This document shows positions 1-8,283 of a stretch of DNA of 18,421 nt, piece after piece (the first letter of the stretch is position 1; the number at the start of each line of letters is the position of its first letter). Under the pieces are notes generated by a model. That model saw only the letters and a program-made list of their open reading frames with translations. It did not search any database and had not been told where the DNA came from. The stretch lies in the NCBI GenBank assembly GCA_900617975.1, contig UZAE01000774.1:1-18421 (forward strand), written 5' to 3'. The position numbers and the translations under genes are program-made. This DNA comes from Rodentolepis nana (Eukaryota > Platyhelminthes > Cestoda > Cyclophyllidea > Hymenolepididae).

Positions 1-178
1 CTGATTAAATCTGACGAATGCACGATATAGATATCGGAGTCAAGGTTAACAAAACTCGTTTCCATCGTTGAAGAACTTCCATTTGCGCTTTCAGTGTACA
101 AATCGGTGCTGTTTGATTTCTTCAAAAACGGTTCCAATTTTCGAATTGGTATTGTAATCATCAAAGCAGTAGAGTGAT
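1..178 (-). CDS. Exon (partial at left edge) of a GAIN-domain receptor gene
   Basis: Most 3' exon visible in the minus-strand gene. A strong acceptor (pyrimidine run ending TTTCCTAG) precedes base 178. Read in phase 1, with the last G of the 4079-4154 exon completing an Asp codon, the exon is open for 58 codons to the window edge. The peptide contains ALMITIPIRKLEPFLKK, resembling the hydrophobic strand that opens subdomain B of GAIN domains, followed by an Asn/Ser/Thr-rich stretch with sequons NST and NGS, fitting an extracellular location. The other two frames contain stops. The exon probably continues or ends just beyond base 1; the GPS autoproteolysis motif and membrane helices of an adhesion receptor would be expected further left. 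The family call is inferred from pattern only. Confidence 0.72.
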
Positions 179-343
179 CTAGGAAATAAAAAAATATTAA
201 TTTCATTAGTTGCATTCAGTAAATTTACATCATTTGAATATATTTATTAAAGTTCTTCTTGTAATAATATGATTGAAGATTAACGGTTTTCTCCTATAAC
301 CAGGTAGAATAAAATTTTGCTCAAACTTATATTACGGATTCCC

Positions 344-415
344 GGGGTGTGCGATAGACTTACCTCCATGTGGTGCACCCTGGGCAACGTATTCTCATAC
401 GGCAAAAAGTCTATT
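344..415 (+). ncRNA. HDV-like self-cleaving ribozyme (copy 1, best preserved)
   Basis: Double-pseudoknot layout is readable by hand. P1 is GGGGUGU (344-350) with GCACCCU (375-381). P2 is GAUAGACUU (353-361) with AAGUCUAUU (407-415). P3 is ACC (362-364) with GGU (372-374), closed by loop UCCAUGU whose CC can form P1.1 with the GG of GGGCAAC (382-388). P4 is CGUAU/AUACG (388-392/397-401). C403 in GGCAAA is in the position of the HDV catalytic cytosine. Predicted cleavage is just 5' of G344, exactly the TSD/element boundary. HDV-like ribozymes at the 5' ends of non-LTR elements (R2, RTE, L1Tc) are established; activity here is inferred. Confidence 0.88.
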
Positions 416-634
416 AACCGGCACATCACTCTATGCCATATTCGGCTACTTCCACAGTACTCACCTCACCTTTTTTCTACCTTTGTGTTTGTCTCTTACA
501 TCTTTGAAACACTCTTCTGTTCCCCCTCTCGACTTTTTTCAATTTGATATTCCTTCCCCTCTGTGAAACCTAAAGTCAACTAAAGGGCTGGTGATAACCA
601 TCAAGACGCCTGCCATTTGATATAAATAAATAAA
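344..634 (+). mobile_element. SINE-like retroelement with 5' HDV-like ribozyme, copy 1
   Basis: Bounded by a perfect 16-bp target-site duplication, tatattacggattccc, at 328-343 and 635-650. It starts GGGGTGTGCGATAGAC and ends GCCATTTGATATAAATAAATAAA, so it has the A/T-rich simple repeat tail of non-LTR retroelements. Order: ribozyme (344-415), pyrimidine-rich body, then a roughly 60-bp tail shared with the LINE 3' ends in this window. It is shorter than the other copies because it lacks about 25-30 bp just after the ribozyme. No tRNA-like A/B boxes are evident and there is no protein-coding potential of its own. It lies in an intron, antisense to the host gene. The perfect TSD suggests a fairly recent insertion. 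Confidence 0.92.
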
Positions 635-953
635 TATATTACGGATTCCCAATAAAAATTCATGCGATTTATTCAATTAGGCGGTCTTAAAATCACATCC
701 TTTTGTTTTAATTCGTTTAGATAATTCGCTTCTGAGAATTGCAATGCGAATTAATCATTCACGGTGGAATATTTCGCAAAACCCCTAGTATATATATAAG
801 TTGAATAACCAGCGCATTTTGGCGTTCACAGTTAAATTCAAATGGCAAATCTCACCGAAAACGCGGGTTTATTTACTACCATTAATCACAACTGTTCCCA
901 ATTTACTCCAATTATATTTCACCCATTTCACAAGTCTTTTAACGAGCTTTATC

Positions 954-972
954 CTCTCTCTCTCTCTCTCTC
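954..972 (+). repeat. (CT)n microsatellite
   Basis: Uninterrupted CT dinucleotide run of about nine units inside the intron. No functional claim. Confidence 0.85.
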
Positions 973-1543
973 ATTTCAAAAATACTTTGGAATTCAATAT
1001 GATAAGGTGAAACGAATACACAATGCCTCTATTATTCTATTCTTTTTGCAGAGAGAATGGGGGCAGCGAAATTGTTGCATTTTTCTGGGTGGAGATTTAA
1101 ACGAATACTCCATTGAGTCATGAATTTTCTCAAGATTAATATGGGTTTTTTGCGTGCTTAGACTAACCCAACCAGATATTATACTCCGGCGTCAGTTTTA
1201 TTTAATTGCGAAGAGGAATTTATGACTCATGGGGGCTGAATTTCAACCACGGCCTTGGAGCGAGAGAAGCCAGATTTCATTAACCCCAATAAATTGGGGA
1301 TTTAGTGTCGTGATCCTCAAAGTTGGCGAGTGAATCGATTGAGAAGGACTCAGGTGTGTCTAGAGAATTCGTGCAAATACAAAATCGACGTATTTGGTTG
1401 TTACCAACTTAGGAGCGATTGGGGCGTGTGACTTTTACTGTTAATAAAAGGTTGATAAAGGATATGCAAAAGGCATGGAGACATATATGAGATCAAGGCT
1501 TCTGTACAATTAACAAAATTTTGGCTTTCCTCTTAAGTGCCAA

Positions 1544-1556
1544 CCCCCCCCCCCCC
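1544..1556 (+). repeat. C13 homopolymer tract
   Basis: Thirteen consecutive C in an intron, one of several 8-18 nt C or G runs in the window (others: 2330-2347, 8274-8283, 12359-12366, 13354-13363, 16444-16454). Length may be imprecise because such runs are hard to sequence. Confidence 0.85.
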
Positions 1557-2137
1557 TATCATTTAATTGACCTCCTATGGTAGCCAAATTTTAAATGATA
1601 CAAGACAACAATGAGCAATAGCATAGCTAAATCAAAACTTTCAGTCGTAACAAAAATGATAATGGAATGAGTGACACCATCAGATGTGAGAGAATGATGA
1701 TTCTTGAGGGAAAATTTTCAAATTACTGATGAGGAGTATTGATTGGAGGATGAAGCAGACCACGATCTCTTTAATTAGTGAATAGGTAGTTCCAACAGCT
1801 GACTAATCAAATTTAAAGAGAATCATGCAGGCACGGAAAAAGTCTAGTTATCATTGTTAATCAGATTAATAAGGTATTCGAGGAGATAGGTCTGTGTGCT
1901 CTCAACTAACACCAAAACTTGATTATACTTCTAAACTGAACTAAGTTACTTCGAAATAATCGGCTGCCTCATTCTCAGTCACCTCCATCATTAACCACCA
2001 AAGAATGTTTCGCATCTCAACAGATCAATATGGTCAAGGAGATCATTGTTTTCCAACAATTAAAGTGATATGAATTCATCATAAGACCAGAATGCTCATG
2101 CATACCGGCTCAAATAGTCCACAATAATGATAATAGG

Positions 2138-2210
2138 AGGGTGTGCAATAGACTTACCTCCACGTGGTGCACCCTTGGCAACGTATACTCATGCGGCAAA
2201 AAAGTCTATT
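2138..2210 (+). ncRNA. HDV-like ribozyme, copy 2
   Basis: P1 AGGGUGU with GCACCCU, P2 AAUAGACUU with AAGUCUAUU (2202-2210), P3 ACC/GGU with loop UCCACGU, P4 GUAU/AUGC, catalytic C at 2197. The strand after P1 reads UGGCAAC in place of GGGCAAC, weakening P1.1. Both G1-to-A and the first base of P2 (G to A) keep pairing. Activity probably reduced but possible. Confidence 0.72.
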
Positions 2211-2457
2211 AATCGGTAGTTGACTTCTCACTTCAAACTACCATTACCCCCAATGTATGTCATATTCGACATCTACCACAGTACTCACCCCTTCTTTTTT
2301 CTACCTTCGTCTTTGAAACACTCTTCTGTCCCCCCCCCCCCCCCCCCACCTTCCTACTCGACTTTTTCGCACTTTGATCTTCAATCCCCTCTGTGAATCC
2401 TGAAGCCAACTAAAGGGCTAATGATAGCCAACAGAACGCCTGCCATTTGATATAAAT
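2138..2457 (+). mobile_element. SINE-like retroelement with 5' HDV-like ribozyme, copy 2
   Basis: Same architecture as the copy at 344: ribozyme head, pyrimidine-rich body containing an 18-nt C run (2330-2347), and LINE-type tail ending GCCATTTGATATAAAT. The first base is A instead of G, which still pairs with the U closing P1. I found no convincing target-site duplication, so this copy is probably older or its flank has mutated. Antisense to the host gene. Confidence 0.85.
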
Positions 2458-2724
2458 CTTTTTGGACGCATTGCATAAACTTGAGATTAGGCGTATTGCA
2501 TCGAAATCGTATTCAAGCGCAGAGATTTTTCAAATTTTATCAATATACGATAATATTTTGAGCACAGTTATTTTTTTAAATATAATGATAGTAAAGGTCA
2601 AAGGTTATCTGTCTACTGACACCTCTTCTCCATTTTCGACAGGGGATTTTAAGCAAAAAAAGGAGTAAGATGAGTGGATGACATGGGTTCCCTTCTCTGT
2701 GTGCTTATCCTCAAACAAAAATTA

Positions 2725-2848
2725 TTATTATTTATTTCAAATGACAGGTTTTAGGATATTTATCATTAGCCCCTTAGTTGATTTCAGCTTTCCCCATGGG
2801 TGGGGGGTACACATATAGCAGTTCAATATCTGTCTTCTGGATTCCCAG
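2725..2848 (-). mobile_element. 5'-truncated LINE 3' end, minus strand
   Basis: Reverse-complement copy of the LINE 3' end also seen at 14952-15213. It contains the end of ORF2 (YWESRRQILNCY), the CCATGGGGAAAGCTGAAATC segment, the CTAATGATAA motif, and the tail ATTTGAAATAAATAAT. A 19-bp duplication with one mismatch flanks it: tatcctcaaacaaaaatta at 2706-2724 and tatcctcaaaccaaaatta at 2849-2867 (the TA at the right boundary may belong to either). It is 5'-truncated, as usual for target-primed reverse transcription. It is the only element here on the same strand as the host gene. Confidence 0.88.
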
Positions 2849-2850
2849 TA
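2737..2850 (-). pseudogene. ORF2 C-terminal fragment of the LINE
   Basis: Thirty-seven codons are open, from the TAC that abuts the target-site duplication to a TGA inside the tail (ATTTGA). The first twelve residues, YWESRRQILNCY, align with YWEARRRLMKCY in the 14954-15118 copy. That copy then stops with TAA. Here the TAA and about 14 bp between two GCTAT repeats are absent, so the frame continues through a WGKLKSTKGLM segment to TGA. The fragment is too short to function. It indicates that ORF2 may extend into the tail in some LINE lineages. Confidence 0.7.
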
Positions 2851-3007
2851 TCCTCAAACCAAAATTAGAGGCTGCCAATGGATGCAAACAACGAAACTTC
2901 AACAGCTAATTTCTCAGAATTCATGATGGAAATACCTCGACAAGAAGACGACGATCCATTACAAAAAAATCACTTCCTTCTCGGCTTAGAAATAGACCAC
3001 ATTATTT

Positions 3008-3026
3008 TTATTATTATTATTATTAT
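3008..3026 (+). repeat. (TTA)n microsatellite
   Basis: Six TTA units inside the intron. No adjacent retroelement tail was recognised, so it may be simple slippage. Confidence 0.8.
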
Positions 3027-4078
3027 CAGGTAATTAGGAAGAAATAATTGCATATTCAATTTGAGCACTAGTAGTGAACCTCCAAGAAAAACGGCAGGAG
3101 TATTCTACTCAAGTAGGCGCATTCACTTCAAAGCGCTATATGCCTATTAACCAGCCGAATTATTATCTGCAAATGGGAAATAGGAGCTTCCCAGCACAAA
3201 AAATAAGTCTAACAAATGTGAGGATGAAAGAGCGGCAATAAGAGGTAGTCTGATGCTCAAACGACTTTCCCATGATGAACATCGAAAAATTTGGATTGTA
3301 TGGGGGCAATGTGTAAACAGAATGTACATCCACAGATGATACGAAGACTGATAATGGAGTCAAACTGCAGGGGGCCGCAAAAGAGCCATCATTTAAGAAC
3401 TCTTTTACAGAATAATTCAATCATAACGCTGGAGCATATGGAATAATGGAGAGTTTCATGTTCACAATAATGAAGACACACAACGTTCTAATTGTCATCT
3501 CCAACTTCATAAGTTACCACACCTGACAAGACCATTCCTGCAATTTCATCATTTATGGACCGGAACTACGATAGTAATGGAACTAGCGCGCTAAACGCAT
3601 ATATTATCCACGGAAACTTTAAATACGTAGTACTCTACTCTTCAAACAAGTCCGCAAATTATTTAAAAGTGATTGAATAATAAATAAAGTAGCATACTTT
3701 CAGGCGTTAAATTTGCTTATAGAAACGTAAAACACAGGTTTTGCTTAAAGTTTCAATCCTAACCTAAAGCCTTTCTAGGAAATCCATTAAAGTTTTAAGG
3801 TAGCAAATATTACTGAAATACACCCACTTTCGGCTTATCTGAAGAGGAATTTACATTAAAAGAATGGCAGAATTAACAAGAACTTTCAGTACTAAGTCGG
3901 GAATTCACGCAGATATGCCTAAAATTTTTATCCAAATTTCTGCACTTAATCTTCTAACACTTGAATGCAAAGTTTAATTAATGGAATTCTAATAAGTAGA
4001 TGAATATTGGAAGAAACTATCCCAAAATATTGATTTTACTGATTGGGATTAATTTTTAAGCATAAAATCAATACTTAC

Positions 4079-4154
4079 CCGTTGAATTGGAGATGGATTG
4101 GAGCTCAATTGAATCGGAAGTAGTGTAGCTTTGATTCCTGTTGATTTTTATTCG
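4079..4154 (-). CDS. 76-bp exon of the GAIN-domain receptor gene
   Basis: Near-ideal splice sites: acceptor TTTTTCATTTTCAG before base 4154 and donor CGG/GTAAGTAT after base 4079. Only the phase-0 frame is open; the other two contain stops. That phase is what the 10075-10348 exon requires, and the exon leaves one base (phase 1), which the 1-178 exon requires. Encoded peptide: RIKINRNQSYTTSDSIELQ followed by SISNST. It carries sequons NQS and NST, so it is probably extracellular. Position and content fit the linker after the 'nxLxLR' strand of GAIN subdomain A; that assignment is inference. Confidence 0.8.
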
Positions 4155-4832
4155 CTGAAAATGAAAAAGAAGCAATTTTTGACCGCAAATTAAATAAGCA
4201 ACTCAACGAGATAGTCATCTCATCAGATTAAGCCTTCCAAACTACCATCTCAAGAACACCGAGACATTATCAAAAAAAAACTACACCAAAGATTTCCCGA
4301 GAAATTTGAACATATTTGAGAGACTACAATCGTGGAGTTGCGATGATGCTAGGATTAGAACAAATAACAGAGCATTTACGAGTGTTAGATCAAAAAAGAG
4401 GAAGTGACCTAAAGACATCCAATTTCTTATTACTAATCAATTGAATTATTGTTAGGATATGCGTTTAAACAAAATTGCAGACTATTAGCTGAAAGTGTTC
4501 ATGCAAATATTCACAAAAAACACGTAGCAGAAAAGTAAACATTTAAAGAATTTCTACTCGAAAAAGAACAAAAATATTGTTCCAAAAGGACAAATAGGCA
4601 AAAGCTGAAACAAATTTTTTGCGATGCAAATTTCTCTGAATACAAAGTCACATTAACATTTATTTCCGGTGAAAATGTTATTTTTTTGGTTCATTTACAA
4701 TTACCAATAGCATTTAAAGAAATATTAAAACATGTCTCCAAATTTTAAGATTTGCTACGAAATTCTGTCGCTATCAAATGCTTTTATACCTACCAAAGAT
4801 CAAATTTCTCAAGCAAAAGATTATTTTATCGT

Positions 4833-4904
4833 GGGGTGCGCGATAGACTTACGTCCACGTGGTGCACCCTGGACAAGGTATCTTCGTACGGCAAAAAGTC
4901 TATC
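4833..4904 (+). ncRNA. HDV-like ribozyme, copy 3 (LINE head)
   Basis: P1 GGGGUGC with GCACCCU now has a Watson-Crick C-G at position 7 where other copies have U-G. P2 GAUAGACUU with AAGUCUAUC (4896-4904) is fully paired over 9 bp, with G-C at the end where others have G-U. P4 is GUAU/GUAC around CUUC. Catalytic C is at 4892. P3 carries a C-to-G change (ACG opposite GGU) and GGGCAAC has become GGACAAG, so this individual copy may be impaired. Confidence 0.78.
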
Positions 4905-4985
4905 ACTCGGCATCTGATTTGTCTTCTATTCATTGTGATTAGCTTGAAACAAGGCTATAAGAGAAATCGCCCTCGTCAGGGCGAA

Positions 4986-5093
4986 TCACGACTTATACAG
5001 ATCCTTCAATGGAATACCGGAGGGATGTCACAGGATAAAAAGATCAAAATCCAGAAAATCTTACATACCTATGACATAGACATATGCCATTAA
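4986..5093 (+). pseudogene. APE-type endonuclease N-terminus of a LINE ORF2, truncated
   Basis: Encodes SRLIQILQWNTGGMSQDKK, then about 16 residues, ending DIDICH and TAA. The LQWN...L...L.....DI pattern is the first beta strand and first helix of exonuclease/endonuclease/phosphatase-fold nucleases in LINE ORF2, where the Asn is a catalytic-site residue. After DIDI the expected glutamate-containing strand is lost to the internal deletion. The frame is open upstream through the whole ribozyme with no ATG before Met in GGMSQ, so the true initiation codon is not visible. The terminal CH-stop lines up with CY-stop of the LINE copy at 15110-15118. Confidence 0.85.
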
Positions 5094-5623
5094 TTGACTG
5101 CTATACATGTATCCCCCCCCCTCCCCCTAACCATGGGGAAAGCTGAAGTCAACTAAGGGGTTAATGATAACTATCATAAAGCCTGCCATTTGAAATAGTA
5201 TAGATTATTTAATCGTAAATAACAGTTGGGTTTTCCAAAAAAATTAAACGGGATTCTATGTGGTTCATTTGGCACCGGATAATGACAATAGCCAGGAACT
5301 AGCTATTTAAACTAACTGCGTATTTGAAATGACGCGTATCCACCAATCAATTCAAACTATGGCAACAGTATATATAACACTCCTTTACCAATAATTATCA
5401 ACGACATGCAAGCTCAATTGATACCCTTTTTGTTATTCCCGACCTTTGTCCCTAAACAAATGAAATTCTATGATTGCTTTCGTACATTTCGCTCCATTTT
5501 ATAAATCTACACTTTCTAAATACACTGTTGATAACTATTCTTTTATGATTAGCGCGTGAATTACTGTACCGTAGTGAAACAGTAGTTAATGTAACCCAAC
5601 TGCGTAGTTAGAACCAGGAGGTA

Positions 5624-5654
5624 GGGGGTGTGGGGTTGGGGGGGTGTGGGGGGG
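5624..5654 (+). other. Potential G-quadruplex tract
   Basis: Four runs of G (5, 4, 7 and 7) are separated by TGT, TT and TGT, fitting the G3+N1-7 quadruplex pattern with short loops. It lies in an intron, on the strand opposite the host transcript, so the pre-mRNA would carry the C-rich complement. Function unknown. Confidence 0.6.
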
Positions 5655-6220
5655 TTGTAGTGGCCAAGAGGAATAGTTAAATCTGGCGTAAAGCATTCGA
5701 GTTTCCCAACAGGGAGGCTCCGCAAATCCACTCCTCTCACCGGTGCGGGAGGAGTCGAAAAAAAAACCGCTTTCATACACGAGACAGTATGGCTATGGCA
5801 TAATTCAAAATGCGTAAATTGCTTAAAAAAGCACACATTCTGCAACCACCAATTTCACAAAGCAACGTGAACTTGCAAACGAAAATATTCGAGCAAATAT
5901 ATTAACGTTTGGACTGAAGTTAGTGCAGACAACACACAGACAAACTGGTTGGAATTACTTATTGACCTGACAGCTTATTTGAAGCACTCTTTTAACAAAC
6001 TATTTTTAGTCAAACTCATTGAACCGTAACATCCCTTACGGACCACGCCACAAGTTGAGAACGTTTTTCTGCTTATTCGATTTACTTAAAATTCGTTCCA
6101 ACTTTTGGTTGCGCATTGATGTATTTTCCCATCCATTTCGCAATCACTTATTCTCTAGTTCATTTAATCATTATTATTATTAGATGTAACAAACCTTCCA
6201 GTCTCCAATACTGTTAACCC

Positions 6221-6294
6221 GGGGTGTGCGACAGACTTACCTCTCCACGTGGTGCATCCTGGCAATGTATATTCACACGGCAAAATTGTCTATC
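6221..6294 (+). ncRNA. Decayed HDV-like ribozyme, copy 4
   Basis: Head is recognisable but damaged: a CT insertion expands the P3 loop region, P1 has GCAUCCU (one C-G becomes U-G), one G is lost from GGGCAAC, and the P2 3' strand reads UUGUCUAUC. The catalytic C at 6281 is retained. Probably inactive. Confidence 0.65.
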
Positions 6295-6545
6295 AATCGG
6301 TAGTTGACTTCTGACTTCAAACTACTAAGACCCCACTGTGTGTCATATCCAACCACTTCCACAGTACTCATCTTACAAATTCTCTGCCTTTGTGTCTGTC
6401 TGTCTCTTTTAAACCTGAGAATCACTCTTCCGTTCCCCTTCTCGAATTTTTCTCACTATGATGTTCCTCCCTTCTGTGAAACCCGAAGTCAGCAAAGGGA
6501 CTAATGATAACTACCGAAATGCCTACCATTTGAAATAAATAAATA
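6221..6545 (+). mobile_element. SINE-like retroelement with 5' HDV-like ribozyme, copy 4
   Basis: Begins GGGGTGTGCGACAGAC and ends CATTTGAAATAAATAAATA. Flanks form an imperfect 14-bp duplication, aatactgttaaccc (6207-6220) and aatactgttgacgc (6546-6559), with two mismatches. Body and tail match the other copies. The mutated TSD and decayed ribozyme both suggest an older insertion. Antisense to the host gene, within its 5.9-kb intron. Confidence 0.88.
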
Positions 6546-8273
6546 AATACTGTTGACGCTATTTGACTAGCGGTCTACTCAAAAGACGCGCTATTTGCTT
6601 TAGAATAAAGAAACAAACTTATCCTATCAATTTAAACAAGTAAAAGCAATATTTAATTAAGTCACAAATTCCATAGTTTTAAAAGTCTTACTCCTGCAAA
6701 ATAAGCAAAGACACCTGTTAAAAATTTTTGTTTAAAGTCCAAATTTCAGAATTACAATAGCGTTTTGACCGCCAACAATTGTCGCATGTCGCGATTCTAT
6801 CAAAACAATAAACAAATAGGGAGGTCTGTGTAAAAGTCGTTTTGATTTAGAAAAGGCGCTTAAGATCCGGATAAAAGAAGGACGCAAGAAGTTCCATTTA
6901 TCTGCTGAAATGTTTACAGCACTGAGTAATCAGATCCTTTCAATAGATCGTCATCACAGATTGCGCTAAACAACATAAATTCGCGCGTTTTGAATAAAAT
7001 CCTTTGCACAATTTGTGATGTATTTGGAAATTCGTGCAGAAGCCTAGACGACCATCACACAGCAACAATTACTGCCGATTCAACAGACAAACACCAGAGG
7101 CATTTGAAGACTTGTCAAAGTCAAATCAAGTAGCCTCAGCAAGTGGTCTATCACTAACCACCCCGGGTACCACAGTTTTTATGGGCACTTTGACTAAAAA
7201 CTGCCTTTGAGTAATTACTTCATGTTAAAATACAAAATATGTCCACATGATCGCGACGTTGCGAAGTGTCTCTTACCGCTTTGCCTATGGTTACTTTAGA
7301 GGAGCCTTTTTGGAAAGGATATTGACATTAATAGATTCTTGATATCCAAAGAGAACGCATTGGTTCTTTAACAAAAAACCCTTAGATTGTCCATATTGAA
7401 GACGAAGTTTGACTGAGTTTCTGTCAAATCGCACCCCCCACCCCACAAGACATATGTAACCTATCCCCCCCCCATTTCATGGAAAGAAAATATAAAACAA
7501 TTTCGAATGACCAATTTTTGTGCTTCATTTCTTCATCCTCACTTTTTTCATTGATAAATAATGCTTCTAGTAACATTCCGTCATTAACATAGGCACTTGG
7601 TGATAAACTGTCTAGAAATCAATTAGCTAATAAAAAAATTACCTATGAGGCATGGAGACTTATTTTTCTGTTGTGTTAAAGGTATAGAAATCATAACAAT
7701 TATTATTATCTATTTATTTACTCAAATGATAAGTGGCATCTAGTATTGATAAAAAAATAAGTAGAATGGCTTAAGTACGCTTAATTAGCAATTATTACTT
7801 TTTAGACCTATTCCTAAATAGTAGTATCGATTTTACGGTTTAAATCGATTTATAATCAAGTGTTCCTCACCGATTTAATTTTTGAGAATGAAGCATGATA
7901 AAGAGATATGCAGATTTGCAAAAAAATTAAACTTTCTTCACTTTTAAAAAACATATTCAAATCGGTTCTCCACATTTTGTGACCTACTAAAAGGATTAAC
8001 TATTCGCCTATCTCCAGTAAAATAAAACAATACTATTGCTGGCAAAAAGTTTGAATTTTCAATTTAAAAGCTTAAAATCAATTTTAATGCAAAAGAAGTG
8101 GAAGGTAGGAAGAGCTGGAAATCGATGGAGCACTATCTCACCAGAATTCTAAATTATAGAGGATAGGTTTGGAGTCCGTTTCAAGACAAACGATAGGGCA
8201 ATCACCGCTAACAGCAATAACCACAGACACAGTTTCAAATCAGAAAGATAAGAGTGGAGTGTGTGGCAAGGAA

Positions 8274-8283
8274 GGGGGGGGGG
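8274..8283 (+). repeat. G10 homopolymer tract
   Basis: Ten consecutive G in the intron. No functional claim. Confidence 0.8.

Larger units (their letters stand above)
179..4078 (-). other. Intron between the 4079-4154 and 1-178 exons
   Basis: A 3.9-kb phase-1 intron, GTAAGTAT donor to TTTCCTAG acceptor on the minus strand. It holds two SINE-like insertions (344-634, 2138-2457), a minus-strand LINE 3' end (2725-2848), a CT microsatellite (about 954-972), a C13 tract (1544-1556) and a TTA microsatellite (about 3008-3026). I see no convincing additional exon; the open frame at 3163-3420 lacks splice sites of compatible phase. Confidence 0.6.
4833..5201 (+). mobile_element. Internally deleted LINE with 5' ribozyme and endonuclease start, copy 3
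   Basis: Flanked by a 15-bp duplication with one mismatch, agattattttatcgt at 4818-4832 and agattatttaatcgt at 5202-5216. It opens with the ribozyme head common to the SINE-like copies. About 80 bp of unassigned sequence follow, then the first codons of an APE-type endonuclease (ILQWNTGG), a junction near GACATATGC, a C-rich stretch and the LINE 3' tail (GGGAAAGCTGAAGTCAAC to GCCATTTGAAATAG). The rest of the endonuclease, the reverse transcriptase and most of the C-terminus are missing. This copy physically links the ribozyme head to an APE-type LINE. Confidence 0.9.

Noticed and set aside
344..415. tRNA-like origin (A and B box) for the SINE head, and a hammerhead ribozyme.
   Set aside because: No GGTTCGANTCC-type B box at suitable spacing, and the hammerhead core CUGAUGA...GAAA is absent; the head fits the HDV fold instead.
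317..547. Plus-strand open frame across SINE-like copy 1.
   Set aside because: It spans the insertion boundary and translates the ribozyme and body; frames in the other SINE-like copies are not conserved. Similar frames at 6304-6504 and 17007-17198 are rejected for the same reason.
3163..3420. Minus-strand open frame of 85 codons with VFVSSVDVHSVYTLPPYNPN, considered as an extra exon.
   Set aside because: The best acceptor (CCCCCTGCAG before base 3365) gives phase 2 in this frame, incompatible with the phase-1 intron it lies in, and no good donor follows.
5561..5845. Minus-strand open frames over the G/C-rich tract, with a proline-rich peptide.
   Set aside because: The proline repeats come from the antisense of the G runs; no splice sites or domain support.
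7700..7750. Sequence resembling the reverse complement of the retroelement tail (TTATTTACTCAAATGATAAG).
   Set aside because: Only scattered bases match after the TCAAATG word, and no LINE or SINE body adjoins it.
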